Source of the DNA: G965267605 sp965267605
GTDB lineage: Bacteria > Bacteroidota > Bacteroidia > Flavobacteriales_E > Vicingaceae
Direction: 5' to 3'
Assembly: GCA_965267605.1 (NCBI GenBank)
Contig: OZ254088.1
Span: 682,001-746,000, forward strand
DNA length: 64,000 bases
Shown one piece after another: positions 51,664-61,200 of the stretch. Each line of letters starts with the position of its first letter. The first letter of the stretch is position 1. The position numbers were made by a program, and so were the translations under genes. A model generated the notes under the pieces. It saw nothing but the letters and a program-made list of their open reading frames with translations, was not told where the DNA came from and did no database searches.

Positions 51664-52791
51664 TTAGGGCATATACTCTGGGTTGGTGATAAAGGAACTG
51701 TCCGTATACGCCAGCACAAAGGCCTTAACTGCTGCCAATTCAGTTGGTGGTAAATGTAATCCACCGTTGTGAATGTTCTTCATCTCCAGACTTACATAGG
51801 TAGAGAATTGGAGCCCGCTGTTGTAAAACTGCATCACGTCATCAATGGTTGCAAAACGTCCATCGTGCATATAAGGGGCAGAGAAAACAATATTCCTCAA
51901 TGACGGCACGCGGAATAAACCGGAGTCAGTTGGTGTATGTGAGAGGTACGCATAACCCGCATCTGCATTGAAGAAAGAATCAAGTGCATTGTTCTTTAGC
52001 GTGTTGATGGTGCCCAACATATTCCCAACGCCTTGTAAACTGAAATGTCCATGGCAATGGTCACATTCTGAGCCGAACAATCCATTGTTGATGTCACGGT
52101 CTAAAGGGTTCAAGACCCACCCATAAGATTCTTCATTCGTAAAACTTGCTTGTCCCTGAACCACCTTGTCAACCTTGGCGTTCCCTGAAATAATAATCCG
52201 TATGAACTGGGCCAATGCTTTGGCAGTATTCTCCATTGAAGGCGCCTCACAAAACGCATCGTAATACAGATCCACGTATTCCTGGCTGGATGATAGGCGA
52301 GGAATGATAGTCGTTGCCTGACCATTTACTGTATTCGGGTTCTCAATGCTGTTGATAATCTTATCTTCTAGTGTACTCTTCCTTCCGTCCCAGCCATAAT
52401 AGTTGGTTACGTAAATGAGGTTAACCAAAGGCATCACATTCCTTGTAACCGGAATGCCTTCTACATCGGTTAAAACATTGTTGGGAGAAGCGAAATTGAA
52501 TTCCTGTTTATGACACGCATTGCACGATACCACACCACTCGATGAAAGTATGGGGTCATAGAACAACTTCTTACCCAGTTTTACACCCTCCACTGTAATG
52601 GGGTTGTCTGGAAAATCCGGTGGAGGAGGAAAATGCGGTGGAATGTTGATCGGATACGGAGTGTTCGGATCGCAAATCAGATCATCACTTGGGCTACAAT
52701 GAGGCAGAACAGTAGGTTCTTTCTTGGAACAGGAGAGAATGAGGGCAATCAGTCCTCCAGCAAAGAAAAAAGTAAGCTTTTTAGGATTCAT
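51664..52791 (-). CDS. MauG/cytochrome c peroxidase-like di-heme lipoprotein
   Basis: The 375-residue protein has a lipoprotein signal (TFFFAGGLIALILSC), the VEGVKLGKKLFYDPILSSSG segment, haem motif 1 CNACH near residue 93 and haem motif 2 CDHCH near 243, and LFRVPSLRNIVFSAPYMHDGR, all typical of the CcpA/MauG family. It is a paralogue of the next gene (44-base gap). Such proteins either reduce peroxide or, as MauG and MbnH, oxidise a residue of a partner protein. The MbnP-like genes nearby favour the second. Confidence 0.9.
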   Translation of the reverse strand: MNPKKLTFFFAGGLIALILSCSKKEPTVLPHCSPSDDLICDPNTPYPINIPPHFPPPPDFPDNPITVEGVKLGKKLFYDPILSSSGVVSCNACHKQEFNFASPNNVLTDVEGIPVTRNVMPLVNLIYVTNYYGWDGRKSTLEDKIINSIENPNTVNGQATTIIPRLSSSQEYVDLYYDAFCEAPSMENTAKALAQFIRIIISGNAKVDKVVQGQASFTNEESYGWVLNPLDRDINNGLFGSECDHCHGHFSLQGVGNMLGTINTLKNNALDSFFNADAGYAYLSHTPTDSGLFRVPSLRNIVFSAPYMHDGRFATIDDVMQFYNSGLQFSTYVSLEMKNIHNGGLHLPPTELAAVKAFVLAYTDSSFITNPEYMP

Positions 52792-52835
52792 GTATCAGGG
52801 GCGATCGGTCCGGACACACCTATGGCTATACAGCA

Positions 52836-53984
52836 CTATGGCATGAACTCTGGGTTCGTATTCAGTGTAGTATCGTTTAGCGTTAGGATAAATGCCTTAA
52901 GATCGTTCTTGGCTTGTGCACTTAATTGCACACCGCCATCGTTTACGTTCTTCATCAATGGATCGATCGTTGTAGACCAGTGGATGTCACCACTGTAGAA
53001 GTTGATCACATCATCAATTGTAGCCAGGCGCCCATCGTGCATGAATGGAGCCGTTGAAAGCACGTTTCTAAGTGATGGTGTTCTGAATAGACCAGAATCT
53101 GCCGCTACACCACTCAAATACGCATAACCCGCATCCTTTTCGAAGGTTGAGTCCAGCCCATTGTTATGCAATAGAAAATCCGAGAAGAGCACATTGCCTT
53201 GCCCGTTGAAAGGATTCACACCTCCATGACAGTGGAAGCAATCTGCTCCCATGATGTTGTTATTGATATCTCTATCGGTATTGAACAGTGTTAATCCGTT
53301 AGATTCTTCGGCAGTAAAGAACACACCAGGTTTCCCCTGGATCAATTGATCAATCTTTGCGTTACCTGAAATAATGATGCGGATAAATTGTGCCAGTGCC
53401 TTGCAGGTATTCTCCATGGTGGGTTCTTCGCAGAAGGCTGCATAGTACATATCCACATAATCCTGATCCGCTTTTAGTCTGGGTAAGAATATGGTGGTCT
53501 TACCGTTAACGGTGAACGGATTTTCAATGCTGTTCTCAATTTTACTCTCAAGGGTGGTCTTCCTTCCATCCCAACCGAAATGGTTCTGTACGTACACCAG
53601 ATTTACAAGAGGCATCACGTTTCGTGCAACCGCAATTCCATTTACATCTGCTGTAGCCGGGCCTGGAAGCGCAAAGTTGTTCTGTTGTTTATGACAACTG
53701 TTACATGATGTGCCCTGGAAATCAGACAGCACATTATCATAGAACAATTTCTTTCCAAGTGCCACTCCCTGAACGGTAATAGGATTGTCTGGAAAATCAG
53801 GAATAGGAGGGAAGTGATCCGGAACATTAACCGGATAAGGTGTTTGGTTACCACAAGGAATACTATCTGATGGTGTACACTGCGGAAGAACGGTTTCTTG
53901 CTTCTTCTTACACTGAGGCAATGAAAGTGCCATCACCGCAAGGGCAAGTACACCAAAAACGGCTGTTATTCTTCCTTTTTTCAT
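52836..53984 (-). CDS. MauG/cytochrome c peroxidase-like di-heme lipoprotein, second copy
   Basis: The 382-residue protein resembles the one at 51664 throughout: signal with a Cys (LALAVMALSLPQC), VQGVALGKKLFYDNVLS, haem motifs CNSCH and CFHCH, FRTPSLRNVLSTAPFMHDGR. It overlaps the upstream barrel-like gene by four bases, so it is in one operon with that gene and probably with the downstream copy. Both copies should sit in the periplasm or at the membrane. Confidence 0.9.
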   Translation of the reverse strand: MKKGRITAVFGVLALAVMALSLPQCKKKQETVLPQCTPSDSIPCGNQTPYPVNVPDHFPPIPDFPDNPITVQGVALGKKLFYDNVLSDFQGTSCNSCHKQQNNFALPGPATADVNGIAVARNVMPLVNLVYVQNHFGWDGRKTTLESKIENSIENPFTVNGKTTIFLPRLKADQDYVDMYYAAFCEEPTMENTCKALAQFIRIIISGNAKIDQLIQGKPGVFFTAEESNGLTLFNTDRDINNNIMGADCFHCHGGVNPFNGQGNVLFSDFLLHNNGLDSTFEKDAGYAYLSGVAADSGLFRTPSLRNVLSTAPFMHDGRLATIDDVINFYSGDIHWSTTIDPLMKNVNDGGVQLSAQAKNDLKAFILTLNDTTLNTNPEFMP

Positions 53985-55015
53985 GTGCTACGGCCTATGA
54001 AATACGCCAATTGTAATTCCCAACGGTTCTTGTTAAGTGGCTGTAAACCAGGTAGTCTTTCATACACAGGTCTTTGAAAGCCAGCTTGAAAAAGAACGTC
54101 CTTAACATATAGACGCAATCCGGTACTTAAAAGTACAGCCTCACCCCCAGAATTTTCTACAATACTGATATTTCTCACATGCTGCCCACCTGCTTCGTAA
54201 TAGGCGCCCCAATAAGGAAAAAGCTGCACCGGGCCGGCCTTGATAACCGCAAACAAACTTGTATTTCCGAAGAACCGATTGGCAAAGCGAAAGTCATTTC
54301 CATTCACCGTGCTGATCATGTAATTGGCATCCTGAAAAATTCCGAAATACTTCCACATGCACATATAGTCGGCATTCAGCATAAATTCAAAGGCACCAAC
54401 TCCCGGTTGCATCTCTTCCTCAAGCGTGTACTTGGGAACGGAAACGAACTGTCCATTCACGATGTCTATTTCATTCCCAATGTGAGAACGCTTGTTGTAA
54501 TGACCCGTGGGAATCCTGATCCCTGCACCACCAATCAGTCGGTGTAGAAACGAAGGTTTTTCTACACTATCGCCTTCTATAACGCTGGTGCCCATGATCC
54601 GGTACCTACCCATAATGCGTACGTCACCAATTCCGGCAATGTTTGCGGCTACGGAATCATTCTGCAGGTAGTAATTATCGGCAAGGTCCAAACGGGCATT
54701 GATCTGCCACCGCTGACCAATGGTCTGGTTATAGAAGATGCCAAGTCGGTTATATACCTCTTTATGAAGAATGTCGATAGTGTCGCTGTAACTTAAATGC
54801 GGATTGCCAAGGTGAGATAAACGGCTATTTCCACCATGAGCACTTCCTGCATAAGTCCACCGCTCAAAGGCACTTTGTTTGTACATCAGTCCAAATGAAG
54901 ACATGAAGGAGTTCGGTTGAACCTGTAGGAACGAAGTACAGATATCACACGCTAACCCTCGTCCAGAGGCGAACAGGATTAAAGCCAAACCAACAAATGC
55001 TGAGCGAATTCTCAC
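53981..55015 (-). CDS. outer-membrane beta-barrel-like protein with N-terminal CDIC motif
   Basis: The 344-residue protein has a signal peptide, then CDIC near residue 23 right after the cleavage site, and many amphipathic strands (RWQINARLDLADNYYL, IRIPTGHYNKRSHIG, LFPYWGAYYEAGG) ending in WELQLAYFIGRST. This looks like the transporter-like barrel proteins that accompany MbnP/MauG genes in Bacteroidota. The CxxC pair may bind a metal or haem. Start is GTG at 55015, four bases after a -7 element. It leads the - strand operon with the two MauG-like genes. Confidence 0.65.
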   Translation of the reverse strand: MRIRSAFVGLALILFASGRGLACDICTSFLQVQPNSFMSSFGLMYKQSAFERWTYAGSAHGGNSRLSHLGNPHLSYSDTIDILHKEVYNRLGIFYNQTIGQRWQINARLDLADNYYLQNDSVAANIAGIGDVRIMGRYRIMGTSVIEGDSVEKPSFLHRLIGGAGIRIPTGHYNKRSHIGNEIDIVNGQFVSVPKYTLEEEMQPGVGAFEFMLNADYMCMWKYFGIFQDANYMISTVNGNDFRFANRFFGNTSLFAVIKAGPVQLFPYWGAYYEAGGQHVRNISIVENSGGEAVLLSTGLRLYVKDVLFQAGFQRPVYERLPGLQPLNKNRWELQLAYFIGRST

Positions 55016-55019
55016 AATT

Positions 55020-55027
55020 CAAAATTA
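55020..55027 (-). promoter_or_regulatory. -7 element four bases before the GTG start of the barrel-like gene
   Basis: On the - strand TAATTTTG matches TAnnTTTG exactly; AATT and the GTG start at 55015 follow. This repeats the close spacing seen at 14373, 27067 and 43923. Confidence 0.4.
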
Positions 55028-55147
55028 CCTAAACATTTAAGTCCAGAAGGCTGATTTTGTTCATTTCACGTCAATTACTAATTCTCAAGCAACATTTTTC
55101 CTTTTTTTTACGTCTATTGCATAGACGATTGAACGCACAATCTCGAA

Positions 55148-55516
55148 ATGCGCTGTATTGCACTCATACTCTCAACAATCTACATGGTGTTCATGTTAAC
55201 ACCCGCTGTTCCTTTCATGGAGTATGCAATCGATTATGAAGTGATTGTTGCAGAAAAATGTGTCAACAAGGACAATCCCGAAATGAAGTGTAACGGTATG
55301 TGTCACCTGAAGAAGCAGGTTGAACAACAGGAACCCGTTTCCAAACCGAAGGAAATGCCCGGATCGTTCGCTTATTACGATTTCCTACAGTGTGCGTGGG
55401 GCGATGAGATTGATATTGATTTTACGTTTGACCAATCGATTCGAACCTTGTTTAATAAGGAGTTTGACTTATTGAAAGGTGTTGATTTATCCCACTGGCA
55501 TCCGCCTAACTATTAG
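55148..55516 (+). CDS. small secreted or membrane-anchored cysteine-rich protein
   Basis: The 122-residue protein starts with a hydrophobic segment (IALILSTIYMVFMLTPAVP) and then has EKCVNKDNPEMKCNGMCHLKKQ near residues 38-58, with three cysteines and one histidine. Short proteins with this C...KDNPEMxCNGxC motif occur beside metal-related genes in Bacteroidota, as far as I know without an assigned function. The place ahead of two MbnP-like genes fits a copper-handling role. A 50-base structured element follows. Confidence 0.6.
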   Translation: MRCIALILSTIYMVFMLTPAVPFMEYAIDYEVIVAEKCVNKDNPEMKCNGMCHLKKQVEQQEPVSKPKEMPGSFAYYDFLQCAWGDEIDIDFTFDQSIRTLFNKEFDLLKGVDLSHWHPPNY

Positions 55517-55560
55517 TCCCGGGCCGAAAGGCCTTCGCACTATTTAATTAAGGACTAATA
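55511..55560 (+). promoter_or_regulatory. two-level hairpin ahead of the first MbnP-like gene
   Basis: TATTAGTCC (55511-55519) pairs perfectly with GGACTAATA (55552-55560), and inside it GGCC/GGCC closes a GAAA tetraloop (55522-55533). It covers the stop codon of the small protein and ends 11 bases before the ATG at 55572. It could be an attenuator, an RNA stabiliser, or a control element of translation; there is no T tract. Confidence 0.5.
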
Positions 55561-55571
55561 ATACTATTACA

Positions 55572-56381
55572 ATGAAACGTTTATTGACTATAACGATGAT
55601 CGCTGGCATCGCATTAACATCCTGTAAGAAGAAGGGATGCACAGACCCAGCAGCAAATAATTACAATCCGGATGCAAAGAAGGATGATGGAACCTGTGTT
55701 TATGACCCACCACCAACAGGAGGTGAAATTTCAACACAAATAAAGTTCCATGTGCATCACAAAGTAGGAACACAGAATTTCAGTTTTGATTCTACGTATA
55801 CCGCGAGTAATGGCCGTAAGTATAAGTTCTCAAGGGCGCAGTTCTATCTGGGTAATATCATGTTTGACCAGGAAGGAACCTGGGAGGCACCTGATGTAGC
55901 CTATGCGATTATCAATCCTGGACAGATGGAGTATTTATTTGATGGTCTGCCTGTTAAGCACTACCATGGCTTTGATGCTTTGGTGGGGATTGATTCAGTA
56001 ACAAATCATGCGGATCCTTCTACATATGCAGCCTCGCACCCGTTGGCACCACAGGTTCCAAGTTTACACTGGGGCTGGTCTTCAGGTTACATCTTTGTTG
56101 CGCTTGAAGGAGATTGCGACACAACCGCTGCTATGACAGGTGCTGTGAATGCTCCATTTGAAATGCACATTGGTACGGATGCGATGAAACAATCGTTGAG
56201 CTTTACCAAGCATTTTAATGCTACCGCAGGAGCTGCTTTTGAAATTCACATGACTGTGGATTGGGGTAAATTCTTCGATAACGTGGATTTTGCAACGGAG
56301 CACACTACGCATACAATGGATAATATGCCACTTGCTACCAAGATTTCTGGTAACAGTGCGAACGTTTTGACCTTAAATTAG
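55572..56381 (+). CDS. MbnP-like lipoprotein
   Basis: The 269-residue protein has a lipobox (IALTSC, Cys18), a short Cys-rich calcium-loop-like segment CTDPAANNYNPDAKKDDGTC, and the MbnP body: FSRAQFYLGNIMF near residue 88, then LHWGWSSGYIFVALEGD at 165-181 and an FEMHIGTD strand. MbnP binds copper; in the known pair, MbnH oxidises a tryptophan of MbnP. The aromatic HWGW motif is complete here. It is followed by a hairpin and a second, more divergent MbnP-like gene. Confidence 0.82.
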   Translation: MKRLLTITMIAGIALTSCKKKGCTDPAANNYNPDAKKDDGTCVYDPPPTGGEISTQIKFHVHHKVGTQNFSFDSTYTASNGRKYKFSRAQFYLGNIMFDQEGTWEAPDVAYAIINPGQMEYLFDGLPVKHYHGFDALVGIDSVTNHADPSTYAASHPLAPQVPSLHWGWSSGYIFVALEGDCDTTAAMTGAVNAPFEMHIGTDAMKQSLSFTKHFNATAGAAFEIHMTVDWGKFFDNVDFATEHTTHTMDNMPLATKISGNSANVLTLN

Positions 56382-56393
56382 GTTAATTTTATG

Positions 56394-56417
56394 GGGAGAA
56401 GCTTGGGCTTCTCCCTT
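56394..56417 (+). terminator. hairpin between the two MbnP-like genes
   Basis: GGGAGAAGC (56394-56402) pairs with GCTTCTCCC (56407-56415) around TTGG. Only two T follow, so it may be a partial terminator that lowers expression of the downstream genes. Confidence 0.6.
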
Positions 56418-56429
56418 AACTAACGGATT

Positions 56430-57251
56430 ATGAAAAACGGTTGGCTTTATGTTCTCGGTACGCTATTGATAGTGGGAATGAGTTCCTGCAACAGAAAGAA
56501 AGGTTGTACAGATCCCGTTGCTCTGAACTACGACCCTGAGGCAAAAGTGGACTGTCAGTGCTGTGAGTACGACATGACACCGAAAAACTTTGATGGCTCT
56601 TTGAAGCTGCAGTTCAATCTGAAGAATTACCTAACAAGCGTTGACGCAAACGAAACCATTACAGATTACCTCAGCCGTAAATACATGGTTCAGGATATGG
56701 TAATGTACTTGTCAGACATCGCGCTGGTTGATGCCTTTAGTAATGAAGTTCCGCTGAAGGACATTGCATTGGTGGATTTCTACAACACGGAGAACACGTT
56801 TGTAGACTTGGATAGTATTCTTCAAGGTTCCTATAGCGGGATCAAGTTTGGCATCGGTGTGGATAGTGCTTTGAACGCGACCGGACCAGCCTCTTGGCCA
56901 TTCAATCATGCGTTGGGCCAATCCAACGGTGCCTACCATTGGGGTGCGAAGAAGTATGTCTTTGTACGCTTTGGAGGAAGAGCTGATCTGGACAGCAATG
57001 GTTCCATGGAGCAGCTGTTCGTGTACCACGTAGGTACAGATTCGCTTTACCGTAAGGTCCAATTCAATACACCGATTGTTATTGTTAAGGGCGAAGAAAC
57101 GGTACTTGATCTGAACATCAATCTTGACAAGATTTGGGTAAGTGGTACCGATACCATTGATATCACTACAGAGTTTACTACCCATACCAATCCAGGTGAT
57201 CCGTTGGCGAAGAAATTCACCGACCACTTCAAGGATGCGCTTAGCGAATAA
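56430..57251 (+). CDS. MbnP-like lipoprotein, divergent copy
   Basis: The 273-residue protein has a lipobox (VGMSSC, Cys20), the same loop type CTDPVALNYDPEAKVDCQCC with extra cysteines, YMVQDMVMYLSDIALVDAF, and AYHWGAKKYVFVRFGG near residue 169. The second Trp of the HWGW motif seen in the other copy is Ala here (HWGA). The gene overlaps the following MauG-like gene by 17 bases, the order found for MbnP and MbnH. Confidence 0.78.
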   Translation: MKNGWLYVLGTLLIVGMSSCNRKKGCTDPVALNYDPEAKVDCQCCEYDMTPKNFDGSLKLQFNLKNYLTSVDANETITDYLSRKYMVQDMVMYLSDIALVDAFSNEVPLKDIALVDFYNTENTFVDLDSILQGSYSGIKFGIGVDSALNATGPASWPFNHALGQSNGAYHWGAKKYVFVRFGGRADLDSNGSMEQLFVYHVGTDSLYRKVQFNTPIVIVKGEETVLDLNINLDKIWVSGTDTIDITTEFTTHTNPGDPLAKKFTDHFKDALSE

Positions 57252-58278
57252 GCTGATCTTATTTATATCGCTTTCATTGTTTCTGGGAAGTTGCCAGAAT
57301 GATGAGCTATTACCCCCAACTCAGGCGGGAGAGGAGCTGTATGACCTTAAGGTTCCTTCCTGGTTTCCGGATTTACCTAGGCCGGAAGGAGATGCGTATG
57401 TGATCACCAGGAAGCGTTTCGAATTAGGAAGGAAGCTCTTTTACGATCCCATCCTGTCAAGGAACAATACCAAGTCTTGTGCTTCCTGTCACTTTGCAGC
57501 CTTCAGCATGTCTGACACCGTTCGCTTCAGTTTGGGACTGTACGGAGATACCATGATGCGCAATAGTCCACCGCTCACCAACATCGCTTATAACCCACTG
57601 ATCTTTCGCGATGGTGGGGCGCCCGATCTTGAACTGCAGGTCTACGGCCCGCTTAACAATACCATGGAATTCGATTTGTTGATGCCTGAATTGTTGGAAC
57701 GGTTAAAAGTGCATCCGGAGTATCCTGCATTGATCAAAGAGGCGTACGGAAGAGAGGTGGATGCCTTTAGCGTTACGCGTGCTATTGCCGCCTTTGAACG
57801 GGCACTGGTTAGTGGGAATTCGGCATTTGATCGGTATTACTACCAGGGCAATCAGAATGCAATCAGCGAAGCGGCCAAAAGAGGTTGGGCATTGTTCAAT
57901 GATTCCAAGACCCAATGTATAACCTGCCATTCGGGCTGGAACTTCACCACGTTCAACTTTGAGAATAACGGCACACATGTTACTTATCAGGATAGTGGCA
58001 GAGCGAGGGTCACAGGGCAAAGCGCAGACGCAGGAAAGTTCATGGTGCCTTCATTGCGTAATGTTGCTTTAACCGCCCCATATATGTTTGATGGACAGTT
58101 TAAGAGCCTGGATGAGGTATTGGATCATTATGCAGCGGGCGGGAAGGGTCATTGGAACCAAAGTTCCTTGGTTAGCGGATTCACCATGTCTACTCAAGAG
58201 AAGTCGGATCTGAAAGCCTTCCTGGAATCGCTAACAGACACAGAGTTTGTCAACAATCCTGATTTCCAACAGCCATAA
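57235..58278 (+). CDS. MbnH/MauG-like di-heme lipoprotein
   Basis: The 347-residue protein has a lipoprotein signal (LILFISLSLFLGSC), RKRFELGRKLFYDPILSRNN, haem motif 1 CASCH, haem motif 2 CITCH, and FMVPSLRNVALTAPYMFDG. ATG at 57235 is chosen because it gives a proper signal; the longer reading from 57142 adds 31 residues that are only the shifted frame of the MbnP gene. Position right after and overlapping an MbnP-like gene makes it the best MbnH candidate of the three di-heme genes. Confidence 0.88.
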   Translation: MRLANKLILFISLSLFLGSCQNDELLPPTQAGEELYDLKVPSWFPDLPRPEGDAYVITRKRFELGRKLFYDPILSRNNTKSCASCHFAAFSMSDTVRFSLGLYGDTMMRNSPPLTNIAYNPLIFRDGGAPDLELQVYGPLNNTMEFDLLMPELLERLKVHPEYPALIKEAYGREVDAFSVTRAIAAFERALVSGNSAFDRYYYQGNQNAISEAAKRGWALFNDSKTQCITCHSGWNFTTFNFENNGTHVTYQDSGRARVTGQSADAGKFMVPSLRNVALTAPYMFDGQFKSLDEVLDHYAAGGKGHWNQSSLVSGFTMSTQEKSDLKAFLESLTDTEFVNNPDFQQP

Positions 58279-58297
58279 TTCATACCTTAACTGAGGT

Positions 58298-61200
58298 ATG
58301 TTCAAGGTCTTCAGTGCAAGTGCCGGATCAGGCAAAACATTCAGGTTGGTGTTGGAGTACATCAAGCTCTTGCTTTCGCACGATAGCGACCAATACTTTC
58401 AGCATGTTCTTGCTATAACCTTTACCAATAAAGCTACTGCGGAAATGAAGTCGCGGGTGTTGCGATATCTGAAAGCGCTTGCCCATGGCCCAATGGATGA
58501 AACGGAGAAGACCTTGTTGGGTAAGCTATTGGAGGATCCCGATATTGGAATGGACGAGCAGGCCATCCGAGAGAAATGTGCAAAGGTGCTGCACCATATT
58601 CTGCATCAGTACTCCGATTTCAGTATTACCACGATTGATAAGTTTTCGCACAAGATCATCAGGTCATTTGCAAGAGAATTAAGGTTATCGCAGAGCTTCG
58701 AAATTGAACTTGATACGAAGTTGGTATTGAGTCAAGCCGTTTCTACACTGTTAGACAAAGCAGGTAAGGATGAACAGTTGACTGATTTTCTGGTTGATTT
58801 CGCTGTGCAGAAAGCCCAAATGGAAAAGGGTTGGCGCTTGTTCGAATTGCTTTTGTCGGTGGCAGAGGAAGCGAACAAAGAACGTAGCCTGCCTTACCTG
58901 GCTAAATTGGAAGGGGCGGGACTGGATCAGTTCAGGGAGATCAAAAAGACATTGTGGGAGGATGTTCGCAATGTAGAACAGCGAATTGTAAGTATTGGGC
59001 AAACGGGTATGCGTTTGCTGGAAGAGAATGGCATAACTCCGGATGATCTTTGGAATAAGTCAGGGGCGATATACAGTTATTTCCGTCACTTGGCTGACCC
59101 GAAAGGCAAATGGGTATCAGGATTCACAGGAAAGAAGTCAGCGAAGGCAGTGGAAACCGGAGTGTATGCGCACGCAAATGCAGATCCAGCTGTACAGTCT
59201 TTGATCAATGACCAACTTGGCCCGGAGTTCACCTCACTTTGGAATCAAGGGCAAGACATATACGAGAATGAATACCCCAATTATTTGTTGTGGAAGGAAC
59301 TGCTTGCACATATTGATGCCGTGGCTTTAATGGTAGAGATTTACGACCTGGTGAACGCGTTCAAGGAGGAACACGGTGTGGTTATGATCTCAGACTTCAC
59401 CAAGATCATCAGTAAAATTATCGAAACGGAACCGGTGCCTTTCATATACGAACGGGTAGGTGAGCGCTATGTGCATTACCTGGTGGATGAATTTCAGGAC
59501 ACCTCCGTTTTACAATGGCAGAACTTGCTACCACTTCTTGAAGAAACCCTTTCAAAAGGAGATAACACCAATCTTGTGGTAGGTGATGCGAAGCAATCCA
59601 TCTACAGGTTTAGGGGTGGCGAGGCGAAGCAGTTCACCATGCTCCCTAAGGTCTATCAATCTAAACCGGTTTTCTCCAGTGTGGAGGCAATGTTGGAGCG
59701 CCATCATGATCCAATAACATTGGGTGCAAATTTTAGAAGCGCACCCAGGATTATCGAATTCAACAATACTTTCTTCACTCGATTGGTTGAGGCCTACCCG
59801 AAATTGGAAGAGCATGGGTTTGATGAAGTAGTGCAGGAATCCAGAAAATCCCATGACGGTTATATAAGTGTTACAGGCTTTGCCAGAGATGAAGAAGAAT
59901 GGCGTACGAATGTCATGTCCAGCCTGTATCAAGATGTGGTTAGTGCACGTGAAAGAGGGTATAACTACTCTGATATGGCTGTCCTGGTAGAGCGAAACAA
60001 AACTGGTCAGGACATCGCTACGAGCCTCATTGCGCAGAACATTCCTGTCATGTCGAGCGAATCTCTGGTCGTTGGACAGGATGTATTGGTCCAATGGATA
60101 GTAGGTTACCTTGATTACCTGCAAAATCAGAACAGTAGACATGTGCAGATACGTGCTCTCAATGCAGCTATGCGTGTGTTGAATATTCAGGATGATGTCT
60201 ATCAGAAACATGTGGATCTTTTGGAAGATGGGAATATTGATAAAGCGTTAAGCAGGTTAGGCATCACGCTAACCATGCCAGAAGGTGGAGATCTTTCTCT
60301 CTACGCACTGTGCGAGAGATTGGCAATGTGCCTGGGTACAAATTTGCTTCCGAACCCGTTTGTTACCGCTTTCCTTGACGTTGTGCTTGCTTTTCAAATC
60401 CAAAACGGTTCGGACGTTCATCGTTTTCTGGAATGGTGGAAGGACAGAAAGGAGAAAATCTCTATTCCTGTGCCTGATGGAATTGATGCTGTGCAGATCA
60501 TGACTATTCATAAATCCAAAGGACTGCAGTTTCCGGTAGTCTTTTGCCCGATTATTGAAAACCCTCCGTTTGCCAGATTAGGGAACGAGAAGGGGTGGTT
60601 GGCGGAGCCGCTAAAGGATATGCCGGCTGGGATGGTTAGCCTTAGAGGGGCCGATGAAAAAGCTGTCCACAATTCCATGTATGAGGAAGAGTTATGGGAA
60701 ACCTTCGTAGACACCGTCAATAGGGTTTACGTAGCGTTCACGCGGGCGGAAAGTGAATTGTACATCAAGCTCCTGATTACGGGTTCAGATCACGATAAGC
60801 TGACCAAACCTGTCAGCACGCTGGTAAACAAGGTATTGGGAACGTGGAACGGGTGGAATGGTGAACGTCTTGAATTTGGACATCCAACAACGGTTGATCG
60901 TCAGACGATTCAGAAGTCCACAATTCCATTTAGCTGGAGGTATGCCACCGATCACATGGACAGACTTGTGGTAAGGGCCGATGTGATCCTTGATGTAGAG
61001 TATGAGCTGGATCAAAAGACTTACGGTAATATCATTCATGAAACTCTTGCTATGATGAGTGTTCCTGAAGATTTGGAGGTAGCCTTAAGGAAGATTTCTA
61101 CCAGATATGGTTTATCAAAACGGTGGAGAGTTAAGGTAGAGGAAGAATTAAAGGCGATCGTTCAACTGGAGGTTTGCAAACCATTCTTTGAATCTGCGGC

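Noticed and set aside
57142..57234. Longer N-terminus for the MbnH-like gene
   Set aside because: The added residues are only the shifted frame of the MbnP-like gene and would hide the lipoprotein signal.
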